The notes below the pieces were generated by a model, which did not search any database, was not told the DNA's origin, and saw only the letters and a list, made by a program, of their open reading frames with translations. This document shows positions 1-12,700 of a stretch of 64,000 bases of DNA, one piece after another. The position numbers and the translations under genes are program-made. Every line of letters begins with the position of its first letter. Within the stretch, counting starts at the first letter, position 1. This stretch comes from Erythrocercus mccallii (taxonomy: Eukaryota; Chordata; Aves; Passeriformes; Dicruridae): assembly GCA_013397435.1 (NCBI GenBank), contig VZRG01000734.1:124001-188000 (forward strand). Direction: 5' to 3'.

Positions 1-3000
1 ATCAAAGACCAGGACAAGGAAGATGCAGCAGAGACTACAGCCAAAAAAATCAGGAGCTTTGGTCTTGAGGTTTCAACATGACCCTGTTGCCACTCAGAGA
101 AAGAGTAGCCACCAAACAGTCAGTGCTATGACCAGGAGAAAGGACATCATAAACGGAACACGCGGAGAAGGAAAAATGCTAGAGTACAGCTGGCACATTT
201 TGAGTGATCTCTGGTCTTCAGGGATTGCAATAGAAACCTTTGGAAGAGTTGCTTCACTTGCTGGCCGGGGAAAAGCTGTCTCAGTAGATATCTCCTGCTT
301 TTTTAGTTTGTCTTCATCCTGTACTAACAGAGGCCGTTCCCGTGTCTGCTTTCATGGTAGAAGATCAAGAAAGACAGAGAGAGATGAACAAAAATGACAG
401 ATGGAAAGTGCCCAAAATGATACTTGGAGATGTGCAAAGCATTAGGGCAGCTCTTCTCAACATAAAATAAACTGCCCTGGGGAGCAGAGCTGCTGGTGGC
501 CTGGGTCACACCAGCCCTGGAGTTACAGAACCATGTTCTCTCTGCAGAGCTCATCAACATCTGCATCGGGATCAGGGGTATTTGGTGCCTGCCCTCCAAG
601 AAAAGTGGATGCTCAAAACCTTACAGTGTGTTTTGGAATTGGAAAGATGAGAAAGAAGTTTGAGGCATTTGAAACAGGAATGGTCCTGATCTACAGTGCC
701 CTTAAAACCCAGTGTTTGGAAAATCCCATGAAACAGCCAGACTGCAGAGCAGACACAAAATGCTTTTCCAAAGTTCGGATCAGAGTATCAAAATTTCGAT
801 TGGTTTGAAAATTCTATTGAACAAGTGAAAAACTGTAAATCTTAGAAATCCCACGCATGGAACAGGCAGGGTGGCAGTAGAAGCAGTGCAAACTCCTGGA
901 ATTTTGCTCTGTGTTTTAGCATTTTTGTTTCTGGAGTCTAAAGAAGGATGAAAACCCAGAATGAGTAAATCAGCACACAGGACCATGCAAGGGCTTCAGC
1001 ACTTCTGCTGAAGAAAGGAAAGATTATGGGAATGTTGCTGTTCAGTAACTCTGCATCCCTTTAGTTTGCCAGCCCTGGTCAAACCCAAGTGTACTTAGGA
1101 GAGGAAAAACTTAGCTCTAAGCTCCCTCAGCTGAGCCAACCTCCGCTGGTCAGTGCGGTATTTTGGGACTGGTTCTTTGCACACCCCTAAGTGGTGAGAA
1201 TTCGGGAGAAAGTAGCTGGGAGACTGGGCAGCAAAAGAAAGTATAAAATGCAAGAGTAACATGATTGTTAAAACAACAAAAAAAAAAAAGGAAAGAAAGA
1301 CAACATAAAAAGAACAGGGAACAGTTAAATTTTCAGAATTGCTTTTGTCTCCAAATACACGGTTATATCAGTCATGCAGCTTTTTTGAACCAGCCATGCA
1401 CCAAAATAAGCAAAAACTGAAAGCTGCAAAAGCTGCAGCAGTGCCAAAGTCCTCTGGGTGTGAGTTATGAAACTACTCCATGTAGCCAAAAGAAAAATGT
1501 TATCCAGCAGCTGCTGTTGAGTTTTTGCTCGGTGCCATTGCAATAGCAAGTCTGGTTCAGAAGCACAGATCAGAGCAGCAGCTTTACCTCAAGCCCACCA
1601 ACCTGTCTCTCAGAAGATGGGACAGTGACTTTCTTGACCTGGACACACAAAGCGTGTTAAGGTTCAGTTGTCTTGTAATAAAACATACAGGAATAGCAGA
1701 AAAGTGGCCCCTGACAAAAAACTCTTTGGCCACTAAGGCAGGGTAAAGGTACCATCATGAACAGAAGCAATGGCTTTTCACCATGATTTATCATGATTTA
1801 TGATCCTTCAACACATGCAGGTGAGGGAAAACTTTGTTCCCTGTCAGTGCCTGGGGAAGATGCACTTCTGGAAGTTCATAGCAGGACACAGCCACCTCAG
1901 AGTGAGATCACTTCAAAGAGGATGAGATTAAGAAGGAACTTCCAGAAATGCACATCTAGGGCTGACACCAATTCTGCAGTGCTGCAGACCCACTGAAGCC
2001 TTAGGTGGGACAAGCCCACATCATCCAGTTATGGTGTCCAGCAGATCTCCAAGGTGTCAGTGTGGTCACCTTGCAAGAAATTCTTTACAAAATCCAAGAA
2101 TAACATTCTTGAACTACAGTTGTGGAGCTTGAGAGCCTCTGCTCTGTCCCACCCACATCCTAAAACCCACTGGGCACTGTGAGCAGAGCTCTGCTGCCCA
2201 CATTCCTGGGGAATTTACACTGAGGCTCAGCCACAGAGGACAAAGTCTATCCATGTGTTAAACGGTAATCCCAATGATAGGCTGCCCAGAGAAGCTGTGG
2301 CTGCACCTGGATCCCTGGAAGTGTCCAAGGCCAGTCTGGATGGGGCTTGGAGCAATCTGGGACATTGGAAGGTGTCCCTGCCCATAGCAGGAAGGGCACT
2401 GGATGGGCTTTATGTTCCCTTCCAATCCAAACCATTCTGAGATTCTGTAACAACCAACCCTGATTAGGTTCATTTTGGGGATCTCATTTTTCTAGCAGCC
2501 AAGAAAGCCTTTTAGCTGTCCTGGCTTTATTCCAAGCTTTGAGGAGCCTGTAGTAAACTTGGTGTTAAACCCCTTGTACATGTCACAATAACTCTCCATC
2601 CAGTACAGGATTATTTCCTGATTAGTAAGTATCTGCCTTGTTTGAACATGAAATACTAGTTCATCTGCAGAGCTGTGGGAAAGAAGGGGAAAAACTGGGC
2701 TTTCAACCAGGAAGAGTCTTCAACTGTCACTACTAGCAGCCAGAATGCAATTTTTCTGTTGGAGTAAAAAATTGCATTTACTTCTTAAAAAACTGTTTAC
2801 TACAGTTCTAATCACAGGCTCCAAATGTGAACCAGTTACCACCAGTATGACACAGAAGTGTCTGTTAGCCAAGAAGAAACCAGTTGGTGACTGGTTTTTC
2901 CTTGAAAAATTACCTTTTTAATGAAATTAGCAGAGAAACTGTGAGTGTATGTGGTTACTAACACACAGTTCCTGGAAGGAGGGAGATTCCCATCGTGTTT

Positions 3001-3536
3001 GAACAGCCCTGCTGTGGCCATCCGAGGAGTCTTCTCAAAGCCTCCACAGCAGATCAGCACCTGGAGTTCCTAATGCAAGTCTAAATCCTATGACATACCA
3101 GATTAACTGGAGAATAAAGCGGTTTTGGAAAAATAATCCCATCCCAGTGCTTCTCCACTGGGTTATCTGCAATGTTATCTCTGAAGTAATAATGTAGGTC
3201 TTTGGATTTTGGGTTTGTCAGGGTTTTGTCCACATTTTGGGGAGATCCAGGAATGAGCCAGTCCCCAAACCAGCCATGGGAAATGCTCCCTAGTATCACA
3301 CTGACAGCAACACTAGGAAAAGCAGCATCAATACCAGTTAAAGAATTCTTACATCCTTCTCTACCAAAAAATCAAATTTTTTATGATACTATGACTAAAG
3401 CTTGGATTCTCTCAGAGCATTCTACACGTTACAAGTCAATACTAACTATTAAAATTGAAAATAAGAAGAAGCTAAGGGGAGCTGAATCCCACACTGCAGT
3501 GCCGCCCCTTGGAACAGCCCATGCCGAGGTACTCAC
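1..3536 (-). other. Intron 17 of EPB41 (partial)
   Basis: The interval is AT-rich non-coding sequence running off the left edge. Apart from a CR1 fragment at about 2,266-2,450, nothing was recognised. The open frames here are short, overlap on both strands and match no known domain. Confidence 0.7.
2266..2450 (+). repeat. CR1 LINE 3' fragment
   Basis: The sequence runs from the GCTGCCCAGAGAAGCTGTGG block to CTTCCAATCCAAACCATTCT and GAGATTCTGT, the characteristic CR1 3' end. It lies opposite to EPB41. Confidence 0.88.
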
Positions 3537-3716
3537 TCCATCCGCTCCCGTGGGAATCTGCCCGTTGACGTTGAGGCTTCGGAAAGGGGAGTGGGTGGAC
3601 AAACGTTTGTCCCACTCACTCGGCCGAGGCTCTGGGATGGACTCCATGAAGTTCTTCTTCAGCTCACTGATGTTGGCATGGTGCTTCTTTATTTCTTCCT
3701 GGGTCTTATCTAGATC
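3537..3716 (-). CDS. EPB41: EPB41 exon 17: spectrin-actin-binding domain
   Basis: This is a 180-nt exon (60 codons, phase 0/0), from DLDKTQEEIKKHHANISELK to NGQIPTGADG, with acceptor CTGATAG and donor GGA followed by GTGAGT. It completes the spectrin-actin-binding domain with the conserved KKNFMESIPEPRPSEWDKRL and STHSPF. The Ser-Pro in THSPF is a known phosphorylation context. This is the last exon in the window. The following C-terminal-domain exons (human KTETMTV/TKTITYE-type segments) were not found in 1-3,536. Confidence 0.96.
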
Positions 3717-6700
3717 CTATCAGCAGAAGGACAGGATAAGTGAAGGGACACAGAGAGACCTGGGACTGCCTAAGCTGTGCTTAGCAAAGCTGCACTCAGC
3801 AGAGCTGCTGACAACTTCCCAAACTGTGCTCACACTGCAAACACACAAAGGGAGTGTTGTCTCTCCTCTTTGATTAATTGGGACAAACTGCAACTCCGGA
3901 ATGGGGTCTCCTCCAGCAGCGGGACATGCCATTGGTTCACCTCAAGCTATGCCAAACCAGGTGATAGCTGAGCTGGAATATCATAGATTTTCCCCAAAGA
4001 GGATTTTTTAAGTTGCCAGACTATGTTTCTTTGGGTTATTTAATTTGTCATCTTAAAATTTTGTGGGTTTGGTTTCTTTTCCCTCTGCTAGCTTGAGTAT
4101 TTCAAGGTATTAATACAATTGATGAAAAAGAAAATATTTTCCCAATTTTATTTACTCTCTTCATACCTGTTTCTCTTTTATCCTAGCTGAAATTATCTTT
4201 GCTTCCAGAATATCTCCATTACCATTTTTCCCCTCCCTCTCATCTCATCCCTTCAGGAGCTATCATTGGAGATTTTAGACTTCAGAAACAAAGATGAGAT
4301 AATTTTTCTTGAAAAAAATCAAACTGAAAATTCATTTTATGCTGGATCAATCAAGAAACTCCTGCTAAAATTTTTCATCTGCAAAAAAGTCAGTCTTTAA
4401 CTCTGTGATGCCAGCTTACAGCATAAACACACAGACTTCAAGGCAAGTCAGCTTGTTAAAAATAGTTCTTCCTTGCAAGCAAAACAGAGGCTGTAGAAAA
4501 GAAAGCTTTTGCATATGCCAAACAACTTTTCAGGACAGGGTCAAAAAGCAGCAAGAAAGGGTGAAATCAAGGTCAGTAAAAGCATCACCAGGAAATTTCA
4601 CTATTTTTGTGCTTTTAGTTGTTACTCAGCCCATCGATTTTAGAAGATGGGACAGAAAACGCATTCCTAAATGAGGGCCCTCCCAAAAATCTGCATCCCT
4701 GCAGCTCACCCAGGACATACCACCCTCCCTCCACAGGACTAAACCCCAAATGCCTTTTTAACAGTATTTACTCTTTTTGGGCCAGTTCTGGGGGGAAAAT
4801 AACAAATTTTGGATCCTAGATGAAAGTATAAGGCAAGTGCCTGTCAGGTAGGAAAAAAAGAAGAAATGTGTCTGCTGTGGACTCTGGTCAGGTAAATCCC
4901 TGACTGGTCCAAGAACCCTACAGCTGCTCCTGGCTCAGAGAAGAACCACCTTGGCTTTCCAGCACTGCACAGCAGCAGGGCCTGGGAGGGCTGGCAGAGG
5001 AGCCAAAGCCACAGGGAGCTATGTGGAGCCAGGTCCTGGAAGCACCTTGAGGAACCAGGTTGCTCAGCATCACCCTTTTCCTCCTGTTTTTCCCTTTCTG
5101 CAGGAACCCTGTGCACATGGAGCATGAAAAGGCTTTCAAGTAAAATCAGTAGGCAGCTTCAAGAAGGTGAGGTCTGCCAGGAAAATATCTGATCAGCCAA
5201 GTGCATGGATTAAAAAAATAAAAGGGAACAAAGGGGGTGAGCTGTTGGGTCAGCCCTGTTGTAGGGGATGGCTGGAGCACCTGCAACTGTGGGAAGAACT
5301 GTGGGAAGGGGAGTGGGGAGGGAAAGGGCTTGGAGGTAAGTACTGCACTGACAGAAAAAGGAGGTTAGCAGCAATGACAAAGCTCTGATTGGGGTTGGGG
5401 AATTGGAGCTGTTTGAGTTGGGTGAAAAAGCAACAGGCACAGTCTTCAGAGCGCTCTGGCAGTGGCCAAACTCTGCCTATCATGTGCAGACCCAACATTT
5501 GTGGCTCAAAGTTCTACATTGTAGCAGTCAAAAAACCCCACAAAAACCAAAAAACAAAACAAAACTCCAACCCCCCCCCCACCTCAAAACACCCAAAACA
5601 AAATAACTTTGAACATTCTGATGAGGAGAAGGCAGTTAGGACACTCCACTTTCAAGAGATACCACAAGGGAAACCCTACAAGCTGCTAGTGCTGCAAGTT
5701 TGAGTAGAAACACATAACACAGGACCAGAGTATCAGAAGCCACAAAACACCTTCCATAACAGAGTGTATTAAAGAAAATGAAATATATGATTGGCATGAT
5801 CTGTTCTGAGACTGAGCTTAGGTGAACCCAAGTGGAAAGGGCTCCCAAATCCAAAAGGAAGAGCTGTAATGTGGAAGGAAGAGCCTCTGAGCCTCTCTAT
5901 CAGATCCAGAGGGACCTGGCACTGAGGCAGGATGGGGGCCAAGGGTGGTGAGGTGCTGCAAAGTCAGGAAGGGCTGGGAGGAGGATGGAAAAGCTGCAAA
6001 CATCACTGCAGCATCCAAAAGGATCCCTCCTGCCTGGAAGCAACATAAGATATTGTGGTGGCCTGGACACCACAGAGGTCACAATTGCACAAATTCTGGA
6101 ATGGTTTGGGTTGGAAGAGAACTTAAAAAGCCCATTTAAAGCCCATCCTATTTTCCCCCTGCCCTGGGCAGGGACACCTTCAACTATCCCAGGCTGCTCC
6201 AAACCGTGTCCAACCTGGCCTTGGGACACTTCCAGGGATGGGGCAGCCACAGCTGCTCTAGGCAGTCTACCCCATTTTCACCAGCAGCTTTCCTGAACTT
6301 TGTATTTTTATAAACTATCATTTCCCCCAGGAAAATAATTTGTTTCAAACAGTGAAAAACTGGTCAATGAGCCCCCCATTACAATCTATGACCCTCTGAG
6401 CAGCCAGCAGGACCCAGAGCAGATATGAGCACTGCCAATCATGTATTTTGGGGAGGTATGAGAAAATGAAAGTCAGAAGAGGAAAAAGGAAGAAGGCCTG
6501 CACATCATCATGTTTACTGTCACCATGCAGAAGCGTAATTGAAAAATCAAATCAAAAGTTCTTTCATGCAAGAGCACGCAAAAACAAAGGCAGCAGCAGG
6601 AAGAGGAAGTTCAGCGCAGATGCAGGTTTAGCAAATGCAACTCAAAAAAAGCTTCAAGTTCATACAAACCTCCAACATTAAATTGCTATGCCTGATATAA

Positions 6701-9700
6701 ATGTTTTCACCATCTAGCCTCTTTGATCTCTTCTGTGAAAATGAAAGAAAAGGGGGAAACAAAACAAAACAAAACAAAGCACAAAAAATTAAAACTTGGT
6801 CTTGCGGGATTGATAAACTGGCAAATTAAAAAGTTAACTCAAGGTTGGGAGTGCAGCGCTGTGGCAGCATGGGGTGGGAACTCCCACTGGGAATGAGGAT
6901 CTGGCTCATGGAGAATGGGAGATGCAATGAGTCCTTTAAAGAGACAGCTCCCAGGGGACCTTGGCAGTGGCCACAAAGTGACAATTCCTGGTTTTCTGTG
7001 AAAGCCTTGAACAGTCACCACACCACAATCCTGAGAGATGCAGGCCTATCCCTGAGCTCCAGACTGCACAGCCTGGGGAGACTTTTACGAGGTCTCAGTG
7101 TGCACAGTAAACACTCCTTAACCACTTTCCCATCTTGGACATTTCCTTATTACTTAATCAATACCAAAAAAGCTTTGTCCTGACTTTTGTTGTGCATTTC
7201 CTGCAATGCAGGCTACATTTAGTTTCAAACTAAATTTGTTACAGAGAAGAAATTTCATAAATCAAACCAAGTGTGTTTCTTTTGAACATTCAACATGCAT
7301 AATTTCAGCAATCAGGTTGTCTATGGGACAAAAAGCTGTTAATTTCCAAATCAAGTATTTGATAGTTTAAAGAAAACCAACACCCCAACCCAAAGCCCAT
7401 GAAGAAATTGGAGCACTGTCTTTTTAAACAGGTTACAGATGCATGAATGATATGGCAAATTTGGCTGGTGAAAGGGTAAAATGGCTAACCTTCCTCATTC
7501 TTATCAGCTCTTCCTCTTTTTCTGCAGGCTGCTGCTGTTGGGCAGTGATAAAAAAAAAAAAAAAGAGTTGTTGGTTCCTTTAACTACGTTGAACCTTGAA
7601 AAAAAAAAAAGCGTGAAGAACCTAAACTGAATTATTAACACAAACCTGGGGCTGGGCACCATTCATGGTGGGGACTGTGACCTCAATGTGTGCTTTCCTC
7701 ACCTACATTTAAGAAATAAATTGGTAAAAACATTTCTTGTTAGTAGATTTGTTTCAAGAAACCATTTAGTTTCCAAACACAGCTGCATAAAGTTGGTTTT
7801 GAAGTGCTGGGGATAACATGCAAAAACCAACATGCAGCCCTGGGCAGGGGTTAATGACACAGCAGCTCCCCAGCACTCTGTTAGTCAACAGCATGTTAAA
7901 TAATTCCTCCAGCTTGAGAATTATTTGTATTTGAAACCAGTGCTCTCGGGTGCTTTTGAATAACAGCTTCCCACTTGCATTAGCTTGGTCAGGCAATGTT
8001 TTCAAATGGCATTTGCAGCTGGATCTCCCAGTGAGTATTCAAACAAAGCAACATGCTCAAATTAACACAGACCTTCCCAAAACCAGAAATTATTGGTTAT
8101 ATCACAGGTATTATGTTTGCAGAGGCAGTAAGAAGAGGCATAGCTACACAGACAAGCCTAACATCACAAATTAGGTTCTTTTCTGTCTGTAAGTAGAGAG
8201 CCAAGATTGTCTTAACACTCTAAGGGAAGTATTTTAGGTAAACTGGATTGTCAAGTACTCCAAAGGCAAAACCATCAGTGGGTGTTAAAAGGAGGGCTGC
8301 AGCTCCATTGAAGAAACAGAAAATTTGGTACGTTCAAATCCACATTTTCCGCCCACATCTATATTTAAAGGTGAAAAAAAAGTCCAACATTTAAGCATTT
8401 AGGAAAAAACCTGTAATAAGTAAGATGGGGTAAGGAACATGTGTAACATGAGGGAGGGGGAGTAGCTGGGCAAGAACAGCACAGCAGGATCTCTGCGCTC
8501 TGATTCCCACCCCACAGTGCCAGCCTGAAGTTCCCTTCAGGAGTTTCAGTTAAAAATTACTGTTCATGCAGACCATGGAATTTTTTGAAGCAACTGCCCT
8601 TTCTTCACCTCTCTCTCCAAACCTTAATTAATAGGAATCTTCCCTGGAGATGCTCACACAAGACTTGCTGAGTAATATGTTTAGAATTATGTGGTTCCAG
8701 CAATGCTGAGAACAGCTAAATTTTGGAGTAATGTGAAAATTGTGTCTCAAGGCAAACACTACTGCTGCACCACTTCAAGGTTTCAGTAGGTCAGTAAGAT
8801 CTGCTGAATATTAAGGACAGTGTAATATCAACAACAATTTTGCACATTATTTTGAGTTATTAGAACAACACACACATATCAACCCCAGCAAAGAACTCAG
8901 ACATTTGTAGAAAGATCAAATAATGGTTAAAAATACTGAATTTAAACAATAAACTTCTCAAGGTCTCACCAGTGCCATTTTCAATTAGAGTTTTAGTCCA
9001 GTTTGCAGCACTGTATTACCAGCACTCCCAGCAAAAGCCTATCAAGGCAAAAAACATTCCAGCGCTGGGCTGCAGACCAGGTTCATTATCACCGATTTCA
9101 TTGGAATTCCCTCCTGCTGTCATACCAGGAATCAAGGGCCACAGCCTGGCCACGGGTGAGCTCTGAACTTTGATTCCATGATCATGTGCAGCTCTTGCCA
9201 GTGTTTTTAACCACCTATCAGCAGGCTGCAGTTGCTTTGACTACAACCACCAAAACCCGGCTGCCCTGGAGCTCCTTCTTCCACCTGGAATGCCACAGCT
9301 GGGATTTCCCTGGCACCCAGACCCCTATGCCTGCCTCCACCTGACACTGGGGAGAGGGCTAAAGCCCTCATCTCCCAGGACAAAGCTGCTGCTTTGGGAT
9401 GACTTCTTGAGCGATGCTCCAGCCCAGCTCTTCCCAAGAAACTCCACTCTGACCTACCCTTGAGGCATCCACTGGCTCCTTGGGTTTCTCCGGTGGAAAT
9501 TCTTCACGTCTCACATCAGATTTTGCTGTTTCCTTCCCTACTTTAGATGTGGCCATGTCCTTCATGTCGTACTTAGCTGGGGCTGGCTCTGCAGGGTGGC
9601 TCTGAGCGATGGCTGGGGCTGAAGTGGGCCGGGGACTCCGCTCTGGGGTTATCACAGCCACTGCTGAGGATGGGGGACAGACAGGGACAAGGTTCAAGAG

Positions 9701-12700
9701 CAGGTAATTTTTCAAAGGACTAGGTAAAGTCTTTCCAAATTACAGTGTTGTCATTTAAAAAGAATGGGAGAAGGAGGAGGAGGATGAAAGGGAGAAGAAA
9801 TTAAGATGATGAGCAAAGCAGCCTGTGCATTTAGTACAGGAGAGTTGAGATTATTTTCCTCATGGTTTAAAATAAAATCAAAACCCCACACCAGATGGTT
9901 TACAAAAAGCAAGCTTGCACTCTGCAGAGAAGCCACACCAGAAAGGCAAATCTATTTTTGACATTGTGCCATGGATTTCTGGGTCATTCACACACAACTG
10001 ACACGGACTCCACTCCAACTAGAAAAGACACAGCGTGAGGAGTTTTGAACTCATGGGCATCTCCTCAAGGAGAAACAGACAGCTTCTGGAAGAGAAATAC
10101 AGCCTTTCCCCCCAGGCCCCAAAAAATAATCAACAAGCATTGCTCTAGAAAACTTCTCGGCAACTTCCCAGTGGGTTTCAAGGCAGGCTGGGGCTGTGTG
10201 TCTGAGTTGGGTATCTTCAAGGCAGCACAGTAGGAAGATACCCAGCACCTCTAGGCCACTGACAGTGCAGAAATGAACAGCATGCTGCCAAAAATAATCT
10301 TTTCAGAGGATGACAGTCATAAATACAAGCACTAGGTCCACATGAAACCAACTACCAACTCCTTTCCTTCAGTTCCTGATTTGCCAGGTAGTTGCCCAAC
10401 CCCAAGGAAATATTCAAGCCAAAGCTGTGTGACAAAGCAAGCCCAAATAAATTTGCTGTGTGTACCTAGAGATACAATAAGCTATTTGGCTCTCCGGATG
10501 TTGGTTTTTAGGGATATTTCACTAAAAAGATATCCTGTCATATAAAATAGTATCTTTGACATGGTCTCACATTCTCAAAATCACAGTTTGCAGCAGGATC
10601 ATGCTGCGTATCCTATTCCAGCCAACATGAGGTCACTCATGTCCAGCCAGTTACTCCTAGAAAAATAAAAATTGTAATTTCAACTCCTTAGTAAGAATTC
10701 CTGTTGTACTGAAAAGCTAACAGTATCTCATCTGTGTCTTAATAAAACATAAAGAGAATAAGATATCCGTGTAGCCAAAAATGTACAATGTGGGGGCAAA
10801 AGGAGATTTTTTTTTGTATTTCTGAATTTCCAGAGATTGGAATTACACTTTCAAGACAAACTCCTGGACACCACATCCTGTTGTAAACAACCTTAAAACC
10901 CACCCCACCACTGCCAGCTTCACTCTCCCCATGCTTCTCAGCACAGCAATTCATTTCTGTGACCCAGACATGTTATCCTCTTTGAAGGACAGTGGGTGCT
11001 GCATCCCAGTGTATTCGTGTCACGGAAGCAGTGACAGCCGCTGGGAAGGTTGTACAGCAGTGAGATGGCAGGGACGGCCGGGATGAGGAGGATGCTGGCA
11101 ATGCAAAGCTGTCATTGTGGTGGTACCTAACTCCTTCAGCAATAGCTCACCACCATCATTTTCTCTACCTTCTTCTCCTCCTCTTCAATTGGGCTTATCT
11201 CAATACTGGCAAGATCATGTTTGGCTAAAAAAGTATGGATGTGTTAAAATGCCACCTTAAGGAGGAAGCAGCAAAGGAAATATTGCCACCAGTAAATCTG
11301 CAGGGCCATCTTGCATGCTGCTGTCCCAGAGCATCAAGACATGCAGGAAAAATGGTAAGAGACACCAAGCTTCTCCTGTGCCATCCACCAATGTGTTCTG
11401 GGCTGCCAGAACTGTATTTTAGTTATACTTTCCTGATTTACTTTCTTTGGCTGTTTTGACATAGGATTTAAACACAGTAAAAAGCACTGAGATATTAAAC
11501 ATAGGTTGGAACTGGATGATGTTTAAGGTCTCTTCCAATCCAAACCATTCCAGAATTCTATGACTGACCACTATGACCATGGCCATCACCTCACCAACAG
11601 TCCCTACTGGGAACAGAAAAGCCAAGATGAGGAAAAGTGCAGGAGGTGGATGAGAAAAGGCAGCTACAGCACGAGATGTCTGATCTGCTGCCATACATCC
11701 TGTGGAATACAGAATCACAGGATCTGCTAAGTTGGAGGAGACCCACAGGGATCATAGAGTCCAATTCCTGGTCCTGCACAGGACATCTCAAAAATCCCAC
11801 CCAGTGCCAGAAAGCATTGTCCAAATGTTTCTGGTGCTCTGGCAGCCTTGGGGCCATGACTGTCCTCCAGCGGTTTTCATACTAAGTAAGGAAGCATCTG
11901 ATATTCCCAGTTACCTCCCTCTATGGCTTCAATCTCCTCTTCCTACAACAAAAAAAATCAACTCTACTTCTAATTATGGTTAATATGAATCTGTCTGCAG
12001 CAGTGATGTTGCTATGACATACTTCCCCAACTAGGCAAATAGCAGCTCCCTAGTGAAGAAATAAAATGGAATAGAAGTGACCTCCAGCAGTCCTAGATCT
12101 TGTAACCTGATTTTCAGGCACTGCACGCTCCTACAGCTCAGGGGAACAAACCTCACAAGAAGGGAAAGTATGGGAGAAGCTTTAAGAGGCCACTGCACAC
12201 TCATTTCCACACACAGCCAGGGCATGGCACCCCCTCACTGCACCTAGTGCACACTTGAAAAGCAGCACACAGCAAAGCCAGGGGTGATTATAGTGCCAAC
12301 AAACACCACCACAACCAGTGTAACCTCTGTCCTACAGCACTGCATCACTTCATCCCAGCAGCAACAGCACAGGAGCCACTGCCACCAAACACCACTGTGG
12401 CTGTACCTGACCACGGCTGCACCAGCTCCACTGACTTTGGCTTGACAACAGGAACCTTAACCACCTCTACCTTCTCCTCCTCTTCCTCCTCTGCAATGGG
12501 TTTCATTTCAAAAGTCTCAAGAGTGTGTTTGGCTAGAAAGAGGTTTGCAGGTATTAATGGGGGTTGGGGACCCACACAGACACACAATGGTCACCACAGC
12601 AAGGAGTGAGGAGATCCTTCTCAGTAGCTGGGAACAGCAAGGAGGTTTGCAGGCAGCTCAACAGTCATTTTCCACCATGGAACTGTGTCAGCTTCTAGTG

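Larger units (their letters stand above)
3717..6669 (-). other. Intron 16 of EPB41
   Basis: The interval holds the RBFOX motifs next to exon 16, a CR1 copy (6,088-6,295), a short C homopolymer with adjoining CAAAAC-rich sequence (about 5,535-5,605), and otherwise unremarkable intronic sequence. Confidence 0.75.

Noticed and set aside
1..3530. Search for EPB41 exon 18 and later exons
   Set aside because: No segment resembling the C-terminal KTQTVTISD or TKTITYE motifs with splice sites was found, so these exons probably lie to the left of the window.
3202..3873. 223-codon plus-strand open frame
   Set aside because: It lies over the antisense of EPB41 exon 17 and its flanks. The real coding sense is the minus strand.
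11915..11942. 28-nt exon using the first AG
   Set aside because: From phase 1 it reaches a stop within five codons and shifts the frame. Only the 24-nt version is compatible.
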